NCBI RefSeq assembly: GCF_000247695.1
Contig: NW_004624881.1
Location: 1,843,326 to 1,907,325 of the forward strand
Origin: Heterocephalus glaber
Taxonomy: Eukaryota > Chordata > Mammalia > Rodentia > Bathyergidae
Direction of reading: 5' to 3'
Length of the DNA: 64,000 nucleotides
Notes under the pieces: generated by a model
Told to the model about the DNA's origin: nothing
The model's input: only the letters and a program-made list of their open reading frames with translations
Databases searched by the model: none
Shown: positions 1 through 12,929 of the stretch, piece by piece
How positions within the stretch are numbered: position 1 is the stretch's first letter
Layout of the letters: each line of letters begins with the position of its first letter
Made by a program: the position numbers and the translations under genes

Positions 1-2880
1 ATGAACTTAAAAAATGTATACAGAGTGTTTCACCCAAAAAAATCAGAATACACATTTTTTTCAGCTGCACATGGGTCATTCTCCAAAATAGACCACATAC
101 TCAATCATAGAACATATTTAGGTAAGTGCAAAGGAACTAAAGTTATCCCCTATATATATCGTAAGACAATAGTTTGATGAAATTGGAGATCAACAACAAA
201 AGAAACTGCAACACCTTCATAAACACATGGAAATTGAACAAAACACTTCTGAATAACCAATGGATCACAGAGGTAATTAAAGAAATCAGACAGTTCCATC
301 AAATAAATGACAATGATAGTACCACATATTGGAGTCTATGTGACACAATGAAAGCAGTCATATGAGGGAAATTCACAGCAGTGAAAACTCATATTAGGAA
401 AACAGAAAGAGCCCAATTAAACAACCTGATGCTTAATCTCAAGCTTCTAGAAAGAGATGAGCAGGACAAACCCAAAGTTCACACAAGGGAGGAAATTATA
501 AAGATCAGGGCAGAAATCAATGCAATGGAGACTAGGAAAACAATGCAAAAAAATCAACGAAGCCAAGAGTTGGTTCTTTGAAAGAATAAACAAAACTGAC
601 AAACCCTTAGCCAAACTTATCAGAAAAAGGAAAGTAAAGGCCCAAATCCATGCAATTAGGAATGAAAAGGGTGAAATTACAACAGACCCAGCCAAAATCC
701 AGAGAATCCTTAATAAAATCCTTAATAAGATACTGGCAAACAGAATGCAGATGATCTTCAAGAAGATCATACACCCTGATTAAGTGGGATTCATCCCAGG
801 GATGCAGGGATGATTCAACATATGCAAATCGATCAATTTAATACAGTATAAGAATAGAGCCAGGGACAAAAACCATATTATCATCTCAATAGATGCAGAA
901 AAAGCATTTGATAAAATCCAACATGCATTAATGATAATAAACCCTACAAAAATTCAGGATAGATGGTCTCTACCTCAGTTTGATAAAAGCCATCTATGAA
1001 AAACCAACAGCCAATATCATACTAAATGGTCAAAAACTGAAATCCTTCACCCTAAAATCTGGAACAAGACAAGGACAGTGGACACTGTCACCACTCCTGT
1101 TCATTATACTTTTGGAAACATTAGCCACAGCAATTAGACAAGAGAAAGAAATGAAAGGAATACAGATAGGAAAAGAAGAAATCAAATTGTCATTATTTGC
1201 AGATGACACGATACTCTACATAGAAGACCCCGAGAACACCTCCAAAAGTCTTCTAGACTTAATAACCAAATTCAGTCAAGTAGCTGGATACAAGGTCAGC
1301 ACACAAAAATCTATACCTTTCCTCTACAGGAATAACAGACTCACTGAGAGAGACATAGACAAACAATTCCTTTCACACTAGCATCCAAAAAACTGAAATA
1401 CATAGGAATAACCTAACAAAAGATATCAAAGTCCTCTTCTCTGAAAACTACAGCACTTTCAAAAAAGATTTTGAAGGGGATATCTGAAAATGGAAAGACG
1501 TTCCTTGCTCCTGGGTAGGAAGGATCAACATAGTGAAAATGGAAATACTTCCAAAATTGCTGTATAGATTCAATGCAATCCCAATTGAAATCCCAGCAGC
1601 ATACTTCATGGACCTTGAGAAAACAATCCAAAATTTCATTTGGATCAAGAAGAGACCCAGAATAGCAAAAGCAATTCTAGGTAACAGAGACATGACAGGG
1701 GGTACTAAAACCCCCAACTTGCAACTATACTACAAAGCTACTGTGATAAAAACAGCATGGTACTGGCAAAGAAACAGACCTGATGATGAGTAGAACAGAT
1801 TAAGAGATGCAGAAACAGCTCAAGACACACTCAGTCACCTCATCTTTGAAAAAGGAGCCAAACACCCTCGCTGGAGGAAGGATAGTCTCTTTAATAAATG
1901 GTGCTGCAGAAATTGGGTTTCAACTTGCCAAAGACTAAAACTAGACCTATATCTCTCACCATGCACTGAACTAAAATTGAAATGGATTAAAGATCTAAAT
2001 ATAAAAACAGAAATGCTGAACTGGCTGGAACAGAGGTTAGGTAGAACTCTTGAATACATTGGAGTACGAAAAGATTTTATGAACAAAACCTCAGTTGCCC
2101 TTGAGCTAGCACAAACAATCAACAAATGGGATCTCTCTTTACCAAAAAGCTTCTGCACATCAACAGAAACCACCATCAGTGTGAAGAGACAACCCATAAT
2201 GTGGGAAAAATTTTCACCAGCAGTCCCTCAGACAAAGGTCTACTATCTTGAATCTATAAAGAACTTAAAAAAGTCAGACCTCCCAAATTTAAAGAGCTGA
2301 TCCAAAAATGGGCATCTGAAATGAACAGATATTTCTCACACAAAGAAGTAGACATGACAAACACATGGAAAAATGTTCAACATCACTGGTCATTTGAGAA
2401 ATGCAAATGAAAACAACATTGAGATTCCACCTCACTCCACAAAGAATGGCTGCTATCATGAAATCAACCAACAACAAATGTTGGCAGGGCTGTGGGGAAA
2501 GAGCAACACTGCTCCACTGCTGGTGGGAATGTAGACTGGTGCAAACACTGTGGAAATCAGTATGGTGATACCTCAAAGATCTAGGACTGGAACTCCTATT
2601 TGATCCTGCTATTCCCCTGCTGGGGATCTTTCTGGAAGAATTGAAGGTATCATACCACAGTGATATATGTGCGCCCATGTTCATAGCAGCACAGTTTGTA
2701 ATGGCTAAAACTTGGAAACAACCCAATTCCCCATCAACTGGAGCCTAGATCAAGAAATGTGTTTTTTTAATAAAATGGAGTACTTACTCAGCCATGAAAA
2801 ATGAGAAATTAGAGACATTTATTGCTAAATGGATGCACATTGAGGCAATACTGTTAAGTGAAATAAACAGGGCACACAAG
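1..2880 (+). pseudogene. L1 ORF2 (endonuclease/reverse transcriptase) pseudogene
   Basis: ORF2p normally supplies the endonuclease and reverse transcriptase for target-primed retrotransposition. In order I see the endonuclease tail (motif GSFSKIDHILNHR near 74-112), the linker (174-700), the RT domain (about 720-1380) with the catalytic FADD motif kept at 1196-1207, and the C-terminal region with WWECRLVQTLWKSVW at about 2523-2570. It is broken by many stops and frame changes. A block between the linker and the RT start is missing: the segment ending PAKIQRI (near 705) runs directly into [10 protein letters not shown], which in L1 lies well downstream. Not functional. Confidence 0.93.
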
Positions 2881-3220
2881 GGTAAATACCAAGTAGTTTC
2901 TCTAGTGTGAGAAACTGAAAGTGTAAATAAGGACTAAAAGGTATAATAGGTAATGTGAAATAGGTAGAAAAGGGGCAAAGGGGAAGGGGAATTGGGAGGC
3001 CTAAGGAAAAGAAAAATGGGCATGGAATTAATATGAGAAAATAAAAAAAGGAAACCATATCTTTGCAAATAGGGAGGGATGGAGGGGTTGAAGGGAGGGA
3101 AGGGCAAGGGAGAAAAATAAGAACCAAGAGAGTATGTAAAGGTGTATATCTCCAATGATGAATGTCATAATATTGTACACTAAAATGTACCAATAGAAGT
3201 ATATACAAAAAAAACAACTA
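1..3220 (+). mobile_element. LINE-1 copy, 3' part (ORF2 remnant plus 3' UTR)
   Basis: Sense-strand L1 entering from the left edge. It begins inside the ORF2 endonuclease domain, runs through the reverse transcriptase and C-terminal region to about 2880, and continues into a purine-rich 3' UTR (2930-3130, long G/A tracts) that ends in a short A-run near 3210-3218. The same 3' UTR sequence recurs in reverse at 6475-6800, 34670-34960 and 36170-36450, so this is one lineage-specific L1 family. The 5' end lies outside the window, so a target-site duplication cannot be checked. Confidence 0.95.
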
Positions 3221-3674
3221 ACTTCCCATTTCCCTCTCCAATATTAGAGAATACAATTAACATGTTAATTAATTTATATGAAATACTTCTTTATATTAAC
3301 TGTTCTCATAGTTTATATAAATAAGAATATAGTTTGTAAAATTAGCTCCTTTGTGAATTGTGGGCAATATGGAGATTTCCTAGAGCAAAAAATCATATTT
3401 ATTAATTAATTTTAAAAAATAATTCAATAAAATGCATACTATGGTTTCTGTAGTACTGCAATGTTTTAGATAAATGTTTTTGTGTTTTAGATAAAATCAG
3501 GATTAATTTTCAGTGCTACTTTTGTTCTGCATTTTATAAATGGTAATTCTAATTTTCTACAGGATTAATTTTTTGAAATATTTTACAAATGTTTCTTCAA
3601 GGATCTTTCAAATTTGGAAAATATATATTATTCTTAAGTTTTCAAATAACTGAGATTAAGGACAAAAAAGGGTC
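3221..3674. other. AT-rich intergenic, no gene seen
   Basis: Between the A-tail of the L1 and the start of duplicated unit A. AT-rich with many stops in all frames; no repeat or RNA gene recognised. Confidence 0.6.
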
Positions 3675-5700
3675 TCCTAGGCAATTTTGTTAGCGAATTT
3701 CCTTGCCAACATGAAAATTCAAATGTTCTTATACAATTTTTTTCTAGATTCTTTGGTCAAAAAGGAACTGCCTGTAAAGCTATTGTGATATTGTGTAATA
3801 ATATACCCTAGAAATTGGTTTACACACAGCACAGGAGCAGTTGTCACAATCTCTGCATGATGCTATATCTACAGTATTTGCTATAAATTAAAAATATCAA
3901 TGAGCTACCATTATCTTATGTCACAGGGAAATTCTTTTACTGTATGGTCTACAACAATTCACATTCCCAAAGTTTTTGAAATAGATTGATTCACTCAATG
4001 GTTTAATTAGTCATTTACATATATAATATTACTATATTTTCATTCAGTGAAATACAAAGCACCAAAACAAAAATATTTAGCTATGCTCTGAAAAATTCCC
4101 TCAACTTTATCCTGCCTATATTTCTGTTTATTAGAATTATCTAACACCAAGTGTTACTTCAGGCCTGTGTAACAGTTTGCGTGTGTTGGATGCAGCCTTT
4201 CAGGTTTAGGAGAAAATATTTTGGAGGAAACTTCACAGGACCCATGTGCAAGCCTTTGTTTAAACTACTATTAAAGAATCCCATAATTTCTTTAAAAATA
4301 AGAAGATATCAAAATATATGATGAATACTTAATTTAAAAATTCTTACAGTGCAAGACACATTGTCATTAATACCCTCTAAATACACCTCTCGCTTGGAAC
4401 AGGATTACCTCTTTCTTGCCACTTTGTCAAGCAGATCTGCAAGTTCTCTTGTGTCTTTATGGATGTGATCAAATGCACAGTGAATTCCTGATAGATGTCA
4501 TCCAATGGATATGCAGGCTCACAGAAATATGATGGTGCCTTCTCATCCCCTTGATCACTCAGATGGTCTTGTGTGACTTCTAGCTATGTTATGATTTTCC
4601 CATTTTTCTAACCATAGTGTGACCATTTGACATGTGGTAGATATCTGTATATGACCATGTAACAGTCTTGAGAATTACATCATACAGAGGAGAAAATTAG
4701 AATGGATGAGGGAAGATAATACTAAGTGAATGAGTATATTATTTATGAATAACCCTCATCAAACCAACCAACCAAAGTGAAATACATCATAAATGAGCCA
4801 CTAGAAGGACTTGCATTGTTTACCTAAGTATCTCATATGTTTATTAACTTCAGCAGAGTTTCCACCATAACAGATGGATTTATCCAAGCACAACATTACA
4901 TTATAACAGTCACCACAGTCTCTGTTGATCATCTAATAGATAACACAAGCAAATGTGATTGTATAAATCAATTTGAAAAAGAAAAGGGGTTTTCTGGGTA
5001 TGGTAGCTTTTGCTACAGTAGACAGTGTTTGAGGTAGATTTCTTGTCTTAACTTCATTTACATTTATGCCAAGGCAGAATAGGAGGATTTTCCAAAAAGA
5101 TGCCCACTCAGGTGTGTTTATGCCTGATGCCAAATTCTTCTTTGTGCTTTAGTGCAAATTATGATTTATAGACAAATATTGAGTTGCAATTAGCTATGAA
5201 TGATCCTGGAACCAATAGAAATTTGTTTCCACTTTCTGCAACAGGAAATTTCTCATGTGTGTGCTATCTCAATAAAAACTTCACAGATAAAATTATATTC
5301 TGGACACACACAGAAGAGAGTTTCCTGCAGGATGCTGTGTGCCTTTGCTTAAACCAATAGGGAAGGACTACTAATATGCATTTCTGAGTCTCCATTACTG
5401 AAGCTTAAAATATTTTTGAATGTTACTAAAGATTACAAAATCAGAGTCATGAAATTGTCAATAAACTGTTACATTATCTTTTGTTTGGTTTTCTTATTCG
5501 ATCTGTGGCATAACTTAACTGTAAAATCTAGGTATGTGTAGTGCTGCAATGAAGCTACCAATCTGAATGTGTAAAAATAAAACCTAACCCTAAAGAGTAA
5601 AATGGTACATTTGATACATCAACTAAATTTCACCACAAGGTAAATTAGAGAATCTTAAGTTCATGAAAACACTCCTGTTTAATATGATAGTGTGGCTTCT
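3675..5700. other. Unit A left part, non-coding
   Basis: Duplicated intergenic DNA with no open frame above noise. Compared with units B and C it lacks about 0.65 kb: the segment at B 26800-27465 and C 54860-55535 is absent here, with the junction near 4570-4600. The site matching the ERV insertion in unit B is intact near 3917-3925. Confidence 0.7.
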
Positions 5701-6035
5701 CTGTGATCTGTCTGCTAACACAAGTTCCCCAATTTAAGGGGAATGAGAGATGATGAAAGCTTTAAGAGGTGGCCTACTGAAAGGCAAATAAATTTTGGTT
5801 TAGAACCCTCAGAAGAGATTCATACATTGCCTCCAGGAGTGACCTGTTTACCAAAAGTTTGCTTCAGTAGTGCAAGCTGCTCTCAGCCGCTCTCCAGCAC
5901 CAGTGCCCATGCCATGCTCTTGGAAATTCAGAACTGTCTGATAAATAAATAAATACATTGAAAGAGTAAATTCATCACCACAGGCATTTTGTTATTCTGA
6001 GGACAAAGCAGACCAAGACACAGGACACACACTGT
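5700..6035 (+). mobile_element. Candidate MLT1/MaLR-like LTR remnant (unit A)
   Basis: The right end resembles the end of mammalian MaLR LTRs: a run of AATAAA-like motifs (5940-5955), then TTTTGTTATTCTGAGGAC and GACCAAGACAC at 5987-6023. The whole block is also present in unit B (28600-28915), and a weak relative lies in unit C (56690-56850), so it predates the duplication. A 69-codon open frame (5743-5952) lies inside and is also open in B, but I read it as chance. The boundaries are approximate and the family is uncertain. Confidence 0.45.
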
Positions 6036-6464
6036 GTTGGTCTAGGGTTCCTGAATGACTACAAGTTCCTATTTACTGCATTATCCTCCCATGTATCATC
6101 ATAAAAGCTACACTGAGGACAAGGAAGCTTTGTGGCAATGGGAGAGAAGAACCTGGGTCCATGAGCTTGGGAAAGCTGTACAGCAGTCTTCTTCCAAGGA
6201 GAAATTTCTTTGCCAGGGTAGCTCATGGGATTTGTTGAACAAGGAAGAAACAACCTTACATCAACATAGGAGTAGAAAGAGTCAGAAAAAATTGTAATTG
6301 CACTGACTGCATAATGCCAACATTTGAGATATTTACTATAATGCAATTAAATTAATTTTATAATCATTTTTGAACTGGAAAATTCAATGAAACTAAACTT
6401 ATTCATGAAACATAGTTCTTTTTTATTAAGTATCACACACGTACTATTTCTTGACAGACCCTAT

Positions 6465-7348
6465 TGGAAATTTTTAAAAATTTATTAATTTTATTGGTAT
6501 ATTTAAGGTATACAATATAATGATATTCATCATTGGAAATTTGGACCTTTACATAATCCATCTTGGTTCTTATTTTCCCCCATTCCCCTGCTCTCCCTTC
6601 AACCCCTCCACACTTCCCTATCTACAAGGACTTTGTTTCCATTTTTTCATTTTCTCATATTAATTCCATTCCCTTCTTTCTTTTCCCCTACCCATCCCAC
6701 TTCCCCTTCCCGTTTTCACCTTGTCTTCCTATTTCACATTATCTATTATACCTTTTAGTCCTTATTTACACTCTCAGTTTCTCACACTAGAGAAACTATT
6801 CAGTATTTACACGTGTGTGTACTATTTATTTCACTTGAGTATTGCCTCAGTGTACATCCATTATCCCCTGTATATTATCAGACCATAGTGTGATGAAATT
6901 GGAGATCAATAGCAAAAGAAACCACAAGAATTTCATAAACACATGGAAATTACACCACACTTCTGAATAATCAATGGGTCACAGAGGAAATTAAAGAAGA
7001 AATTAGACAGTTCCTACAATTAAATGACAATATCAATGAAGCATATCTGAATCTATAGGATATGATGAAAGCAGTTTTAAGGGGAAAAGCATAGAAGTGA
7101 ATACTCACATTAGGAAAACAGAGTGATCCCAATTAAACAACCTGATGTTGAACCTCCAGCTTCTAGAAAACAGAGAGCAGGACAAACTCAAACCTCATAC
7201 AAGGGAGGAAATTATAAAGATCAGGGCAGAAATCTATGCAATGGAGACTAAGAGAATAATATAAAAAATCAATGAAGCAAAAAGTGGATTCTTCTAAAGA
7301 ATAAACAAAACTGAAAGCCCTAAGCCAAACTTATCAAAATGGAAATTT
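6465..7348. mobile_element. 5'-inverted (twin-primed) LINE-1 insertion
   Basis: The left part (about 6474-6862) is an L1 3' UTR plus the extreme end of ORF2 on the minus strand (pyrimidine-rich, reverse of the UTR at 2830-3215). At about 6865 the orientation flips and 6870-7340 reads as plus-strand ORF2 linker (KLEINSKRNHK at 6896, then the ETKRIIKINEAKS region near 7240). The RT part in between is missing. Inversion of the 5' segment with an internal deletion is the signature of twin priming during L1 integration. A 9-base candidate target-site duplication, TGGAAATTT, lies at 6465-6473 and 7340-7348. This insertion is not seen in unit B. Confidence 0.8.
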
Positions 7349-9117
7349 AATTAGTCTCAATGGTGTGGCCAAAGCATTCTGGCCAATTAAGGGCAATTAG
7401 AGGCTGGAGGAAAATGGGCCTTTTGGAGCTGGTATCACCAGTTCCCCAGAGCTCATCAGAAGTGCGACCCTCACACATCTGTACTGAACACTCAGCAGGC
7501 TCACAGGTGTTTCAGAAGCAGTGCTGCACTCACATTCCACATTGGAGTCTCACTTGGAAGTGTCTTTACATTTCCTCACTGAAGAAAGAAGCAGGAGCAT
7601 GGGTATCAAGTCTTCTAACATTGAACACAAAACAACATTCATGTTAGTGTGGTAAAACTCAGACCTTCAATGCTCAGGTAATTTTGTATATGTTAATTTC
7701 CATATTTCCATTAACATTAGTAATGCATAAGTCACATACTAGTACCTGTGAAATTAAGACTTCAAAATCTTCAGCTAAGGTAACTATTTTAGCTCCATAT
7801 GATATATGTGTACTTGTAGACAGACTGAACTGTATGAGATTCTGGTGTTTATTTTAGGTGATTATTTCTTCCAATGTTTTCTTAGGTGCTGTGTTTCACA
7901 TGTCGCTCAGGTTCAAAGGCAGAAATCATAGTGAGGGAAATTTATCTTTGAACATAGCATCAGCACATGCAAATTTAATATTTTTTCAGCTGGATTTGGA
8001 AGGGTAACTAAAATTGTATAAGCCAATGAAATGTATAAGGGAATTTCGTGGAAATAAATTCAAGTAAGCAAATGTAGTCTGTAACAAAAAAAGTTGAGAT
8101 GTCTAGTCTCATCATTATTATGGTCAATTTTTATAAAACCTGGATTTTGTATATAAAATCATAAAGCTGATTTTTAGATATATTTTTATATTTTCCCACT
8201 TCAAAATTTATGGGGAATTAGCAATCACACTCAATCTATTGTCCACATTTTAAAATTGTGGCCAAATAATTCCAAGGTATCATCACTGAGAACAAGGATA
8301 ATCCTTGGATTTCCTCTTGTGCACAGGATCAGGATGTGGTGTGCAGAATGGAAATGTAAGCTGAATTCAGCTCAGGGAACCTGGAATATTTGTTTGCACT
8401 GAGAAGGAAGGATGTGTAATAAGAAGAGATGGAGAAAGGTAACCAGGTTTCAAATGACCCCATCTGTTATTTTGAGGAAGGAAATTAAAAATCACCTTAG
8501 TGTGGCTTGCAGCAGTGATCTACACCATGTCCCAGCATCAGAGCTATCATGTAGCATTGGATTTGAGACTGACATTCTGTGCTCAAAGGATTTTCTCTTC
8601 ACTAGAAATAAGGCTAAAGGGAAAAAACACATGTAATTAACAGAATTTCCAGGCAAAAAAAGTCTTATAATCTATTTGAAAAATTGAAAAGCCATATGAA
8701 TGTACCACTGTCAGTAAATCATTATTTTTATGCACATGAAAAGCATAATTGTGAATGCTGTTGTAATGGCATTTACCTATAAAGTATTAAAGATATACAT
8801 GACAATATTTTCAATATTATAATCCCAAAATTCTGCTTTTTTGCCAATGAAAGTAAAATAACACTGAGCTTAGATCTCTATGTGTAGCTAATTTTAACAC
8901 TGAAAAAATAATGTGTAAACCGATCATTTGTGATTTTAATATTTCAAAAGAAGCACAAGTAAATAAGTTAAATTTCAAATAATTATTTGAGAATAATAAG
9001 ATTTAAGCAAAAGAAAGGAAGCAGAGGGGAATTCTGAGAAGAAAGTTGGCACCTCATTAAATATTAGAATCCATTCCTAGGAGAAGATTCAGTGTAGGAA
9101 AACTACTTCAATAAGGT
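7349..9117. other. Unit A intergenic, no gene
   Basis: From about 7690 it is colinear with unit B 29400-30835. Open frames of 74-95 codons at 7360 and 8412 are not conserved in B (frames broken by stops or indels), which argues against coding. Confidence 0.6.
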
Positions 9118-9121
9118 CTTT

Positions 9122-9182
<61 letters not shown>

Positions 9183-9186
9183 TTTT
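9118..9186. repeat. (CTTT)n microsatellite
   Basis: About 17 near-perfect TTTC units. The matching place in unit B (30843-30900) has only a short, impure CTTT/CTGT stretch, so the array expanded in unit A after the duplication. Confidence 0.97.
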
Positions 9187-9945
9187 TGTCTATAAAACAC
9201 ATGAATAAGGCAGTGCAAGGTGGGAATAGCCTATATACTGCCAATAGGAAAATAGAATTGTAACAACCCCAAAGAAATATCATCTTGCATAGATGACATT
9301 GCAAATAGGGAAAGAAAGGGCTCACAGACAGGTCCAGAAGAGAATCTGAAGTGAGAAAATGGTGCAGTGCAATCAGTCAGACATTCTTTAGATCAAAGCC
9401 ATAGTCAACATGACATGGTTCAAGCATTAGATCTGTTAGAGAAAAGTGATGAGAGAATTAGTACCTGAAGAACAATGTCACAGTCATTCTCCAGCCCAGG
9501 ACCCAGAGAATAAGGAGCAGATGTAGGATTTTGAATATGTGGGATTATTACCGAAGCTCTCATAGAGTAGCTCAGGGAAAGCCACACAAAAGTGAAGCAA
9601 ATTGAAAAAACACTCAAAGTATCCTGTAGAACTATAAAACACATAAATAAGCCAAATAAGTAAAAGATTTCTGGGACTTGGATGCACTTTAAGTACTTTA
9701 TTGATTACTTCTCACATTTGATTATTATACACACAACTAGAATATGTAGCAGCAGTTTGGGAAAGAAAATTGAAATGGAAAATGTGCCTTCACTGTACTT
9801 CAACATAACTATGCCTATTTACTCTATCCTGAGATCCCAATTAGAAGCCACATTGGAGTTCTCATGAGTGATCTACATTCCTCTGGTAACATCTTCTGGT
9901 CACTTTAACCTCTGACTCTGTAGAGACCATGGCAGGTGGGCAGAC
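9187..9945. other. 5' flank of the OR pseudogene, unit A
   Basis: Colinear with unit B 30900-31653. No promoter element can be assigned. Minus-strand frames of 67-78 codons (9089-9687) do not stay open in B and are treated as chance. Confidence 0.5.
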
Positions 9946-10846
9946 ATGAACAACCTCATCATCTTCACAGAATTCCTCCTCATGAATGTTGCAGGCTCCC
10001 AGGAGCTCCAGGTTCAGCAAGGTGTATTGTTCTTAGTGATTTATCTGGGAGAACTAACAGGGAATCTTTGACTGTCACTGACACACAACTGCACTCTCCC
10101 ATGTACTTTTTTATAAACAATATGGCCCTCATAGACCTCAGCAGCATCTCAGTTATTGTTCCCAGAGCCGTCATGAATTCCATGACAGGCTGAAAGACCA
10201 TATCCCTAATAGAGTGTGCAGCTCATATTTTCCTGTATTCACTGTTTGCAGCTGTAGAGGTTGCCCTCCTGGTGGTCATGTCCTATGACCACTATATGGC
10301 CATTTGTCACCCTCTGCACCATGGGCTCATCATCACCCTGAGTCTGTGCACCCAGGCAGCAGCTGACTCCTGGGCCTCTGGTCTCATCTACTCTGCTATA
10401 CACACAGACACTTTGTTCAGGATTCCCTTTACCAAGACCAATATGATCCAGCAATTTTTCTGTGATATTCCTCAAATTTTGAGGATTTCATCAGATGTCC
10501 AGTTTTCTGAATTTGTAGTGATTGTTGCAAGTTTTTGGATTGTCTTCATATGTTTAAATTTTTGTTTGTGTCATACTTTAATATATTTTCAACTGTGCTC
10601 AAGATGCATTCTGTGGAAGCCTGTAAGAAAGCCATATCCACCAGTATGCCACAGCTGACCATTCTCCTTCTGTTTCTCATCTCTGTGGTGGTGACTGTCC
10701 TAGGTCCCATTGCAAAGAAACCATTCCTTAAGAATCTGCTGACTACTATTTTCTACACCATGGTGCCCCCATTCATGAACCCCATCACCTACTGTCTACA
10801 CAACAGGGAGATCAATGCTGTTCTGCGAAGGATGCTCAACAGATAG
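9946..10846 (+). pseudogene. Olfactory receptor pseudogene, OR14-like (unit A)
   Basis: ORs are seven-helix odorant-sensing GPCRs encoded by one roughly 930-base coding exon; this copy spans about 900 bases. The start ATG at 9946-9948 opens MNNLIIFTEFLL, aligned with the start of the unit B copy. Kept landmarks: LHSPMYFF (TM2 start), MSYDHYMAICHPLHH (the usual DRY is DHY), QFFCDIPQILRISS (extracellular loop 2) and PPFMNPITYCLHNRE (TM7 signature). Breaks: an early TGA after LTGNL (about 10069) beside a roughly 14-base loss relative to unit B, an in-frame TGA at 10191, and a frame change near 10560. An AATAAA follows at 10875-10880. The family assignment (OR14) is from recall of the loop and TM motifs; being an OR is certain. 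Confidence 0.92.
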
Positions 10847-12629
10847 TCTCAGTTCACAGTCAAGGTTTTACTGCAATAAAACATAAATATCAATTTATAA
10901 ATTAAAAGTAGTTTTCTTCATATTTGATATGTTTTTAAAAATCTAGGATCTAACCTGTTGGTTCTCATTTTAAATGTCTCTGTATATTTTTGTTGTCTGT
11001 ACTTATGATGAAGTAGAAATTTTGTTTTAATTTTCATTCTGAGTTTGTTGTATATTTCATGCTTTCTGAAAAACTAGAAGTGTAGTCAATACTGACAAAA
11101 AGTTTTGAAAATATTTGGGATTATTTAGAGCTATAAAGAAAAGACAGGAACCATAAGGAGCAGGGCATGTGTTATGTGCTCCACCTTAACAGATGCCTGT
11201 GCTTTTGAGAGAACTTCAGGTGCTGTATCTGACCAACCCAGAGAAAAGCACACTGCGTGGTCCCATGAGAAGACCCTGGTGTCTTCCCTGTGGTCTTTGC
11301 ATTCCCTCTTCCACTCAGGCTGGTATAAGTGACAAGGAGATCAGACAGGGGGACAACTCAGGCCTGAGTACAATGAGATCTTTGCCAGCCCCTTCTGTTG
11401 CATTGCTAAAATCCTTGCCTCATTCAATGAAACTCAAGACAAAAAACAACTGACCTTTAAAAATTTGTAGTTTAGAAAGTTGTGTTTTCTTTCTCTACTA
11501 TGGATGAAAAGGTGCAGGACACACTTGATCCATTCACACTTTGTGGATAAAAATCAAATCATTGTGTATTATGGAGAAAAATGAAATGATAACTTCTACT
11601 GAATTTTGTTGGAGATCAGCAGATAACACTTGCACTGTGTAGCACACTTTTTTCATCAATAGCACATACAGATGAAATCACCCAACACAATGAATTTTAT
11701 TTTTCTTACTTCCAAGAGCTGAACCTGCACTATTTTTGTCTAATGCACATAGTGGAGACATTGTGTCACAGAGTTGAATCAAAATTTCCCTCCTTTTTCA
11801 CCTAGAAGTCCTGTCTGGGAAAACCTCAGAACTAAGGGGGTGGTGCTCATTTAGCCCCAGTTCAGCACTGGAACAGCAGCTACATCAGGGTCCCTGCATC
11901 TCCATACTTATTGTTCCTCACAGAAGCAAGTGGTGTTTGGCATCATGGACCACCTGTCATCCAGAGCTCATGTCCTAGTCAAGGTCTGGATGGGGCTCAC
12001 CCTCCTCTGATGATTGAGATACGTCAACTTTTAATGTTTCATTGCTGATGAGGCTACATCTGTTCTCCAGCTTTATCTAGTTATATATAGGTGACATTGA
12101 AAATTGTGTCGTGTAAGGTGTAAATCTTGATTTGATTTTTGCATTTGTTATGAAATATTTCCCCCAACCAAACTAACCAACATATCCACATTCCTTTTCT
12201 AAATGTTTCTAAATGTTCTAGGTCATTTCCATAGCTGTTTTAAAGAGAAGAAATCACTTTCAAATTTATATTTAAGTAACACTCTTATAAAAGTAGGGAG
12301 TTAACAATTCTGAATCTTTGAATGTTTTATATGAATTTATTTTGCCCCTTCCATTTACTTCCATCTACACATATGTAGACATTCTTTCCAAGCTTTTTAT
12401 TCCAAATATTTAAATGAATAAATGAATTCATTTGTAATTGCCAGTGTTAATTTGTGAACTTTGTCGTTCTAGTTCTTCTTTATTTTGACCTTCTACCTAG
12501 AACTTATTATTTATTAAGAGATATTAAACATTCCATATTAAATTTATGTTTGTATATTCTCAGGTAAGGTATCATTATGACTTGGTCTTTTTCTTTGCAT
12601 AATTCATATTTCTATTTTTTTCATTTTTG
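10847..12629. other. 3' flank of the OR pseudogene, unit A
   Basis: Colinear with unit B 32545-34260, with substitutions and small indels spread evenly and no frame kept open in both copies. A slightly GC-richer stretch at 11160-11440 matches 32860-33110 in B. No RNA gene or known repeat recognised. Confidence 0.6.
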
Positions 12630-12929
12630 TAATTTTATTTTTTATTAATCCTTGACAAATTGTACATACCTATAGAATGCAGGGTATATACTTTGATATA
12701 AATTTTACAAAATGGAATGTTTAAATGAGGCAACTTAGCACATCTATCACTGATTATGTTTACCACTTGGGGTGTGATATCTTTAAAATATACTTTCTTC
12801 AACTGTTAAGAAATAGATAATTTTCTAGTGTAATAGTGGTTGTTCTGCACAGTAGGTCACTAAAATTTTCTTTCTCTTTAATTTAAATTTTGTATACTTT
12901 CATCAGTATTTCCCATTGCTATCATACCC

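Noticed and set aside
2289..2726. A 145-codon minus-strand frame
   Set aside because: Antisense of the L1 ORF2 C-terminal region.
5743..5952. A 69-codon frame also open in unit B (28619-28837)
   Set aside because: It lies within an LTR-like remnant, has no recognisable domain, and is destroyed in unit C; two copies at roughly 8-9% divergence can both stay open by chance over 200 bases.
9089..9325. Minus-strand frame with a KERKKERKKE repeat
   Set aside because: Produced by translation of the CTTT microsatellite.
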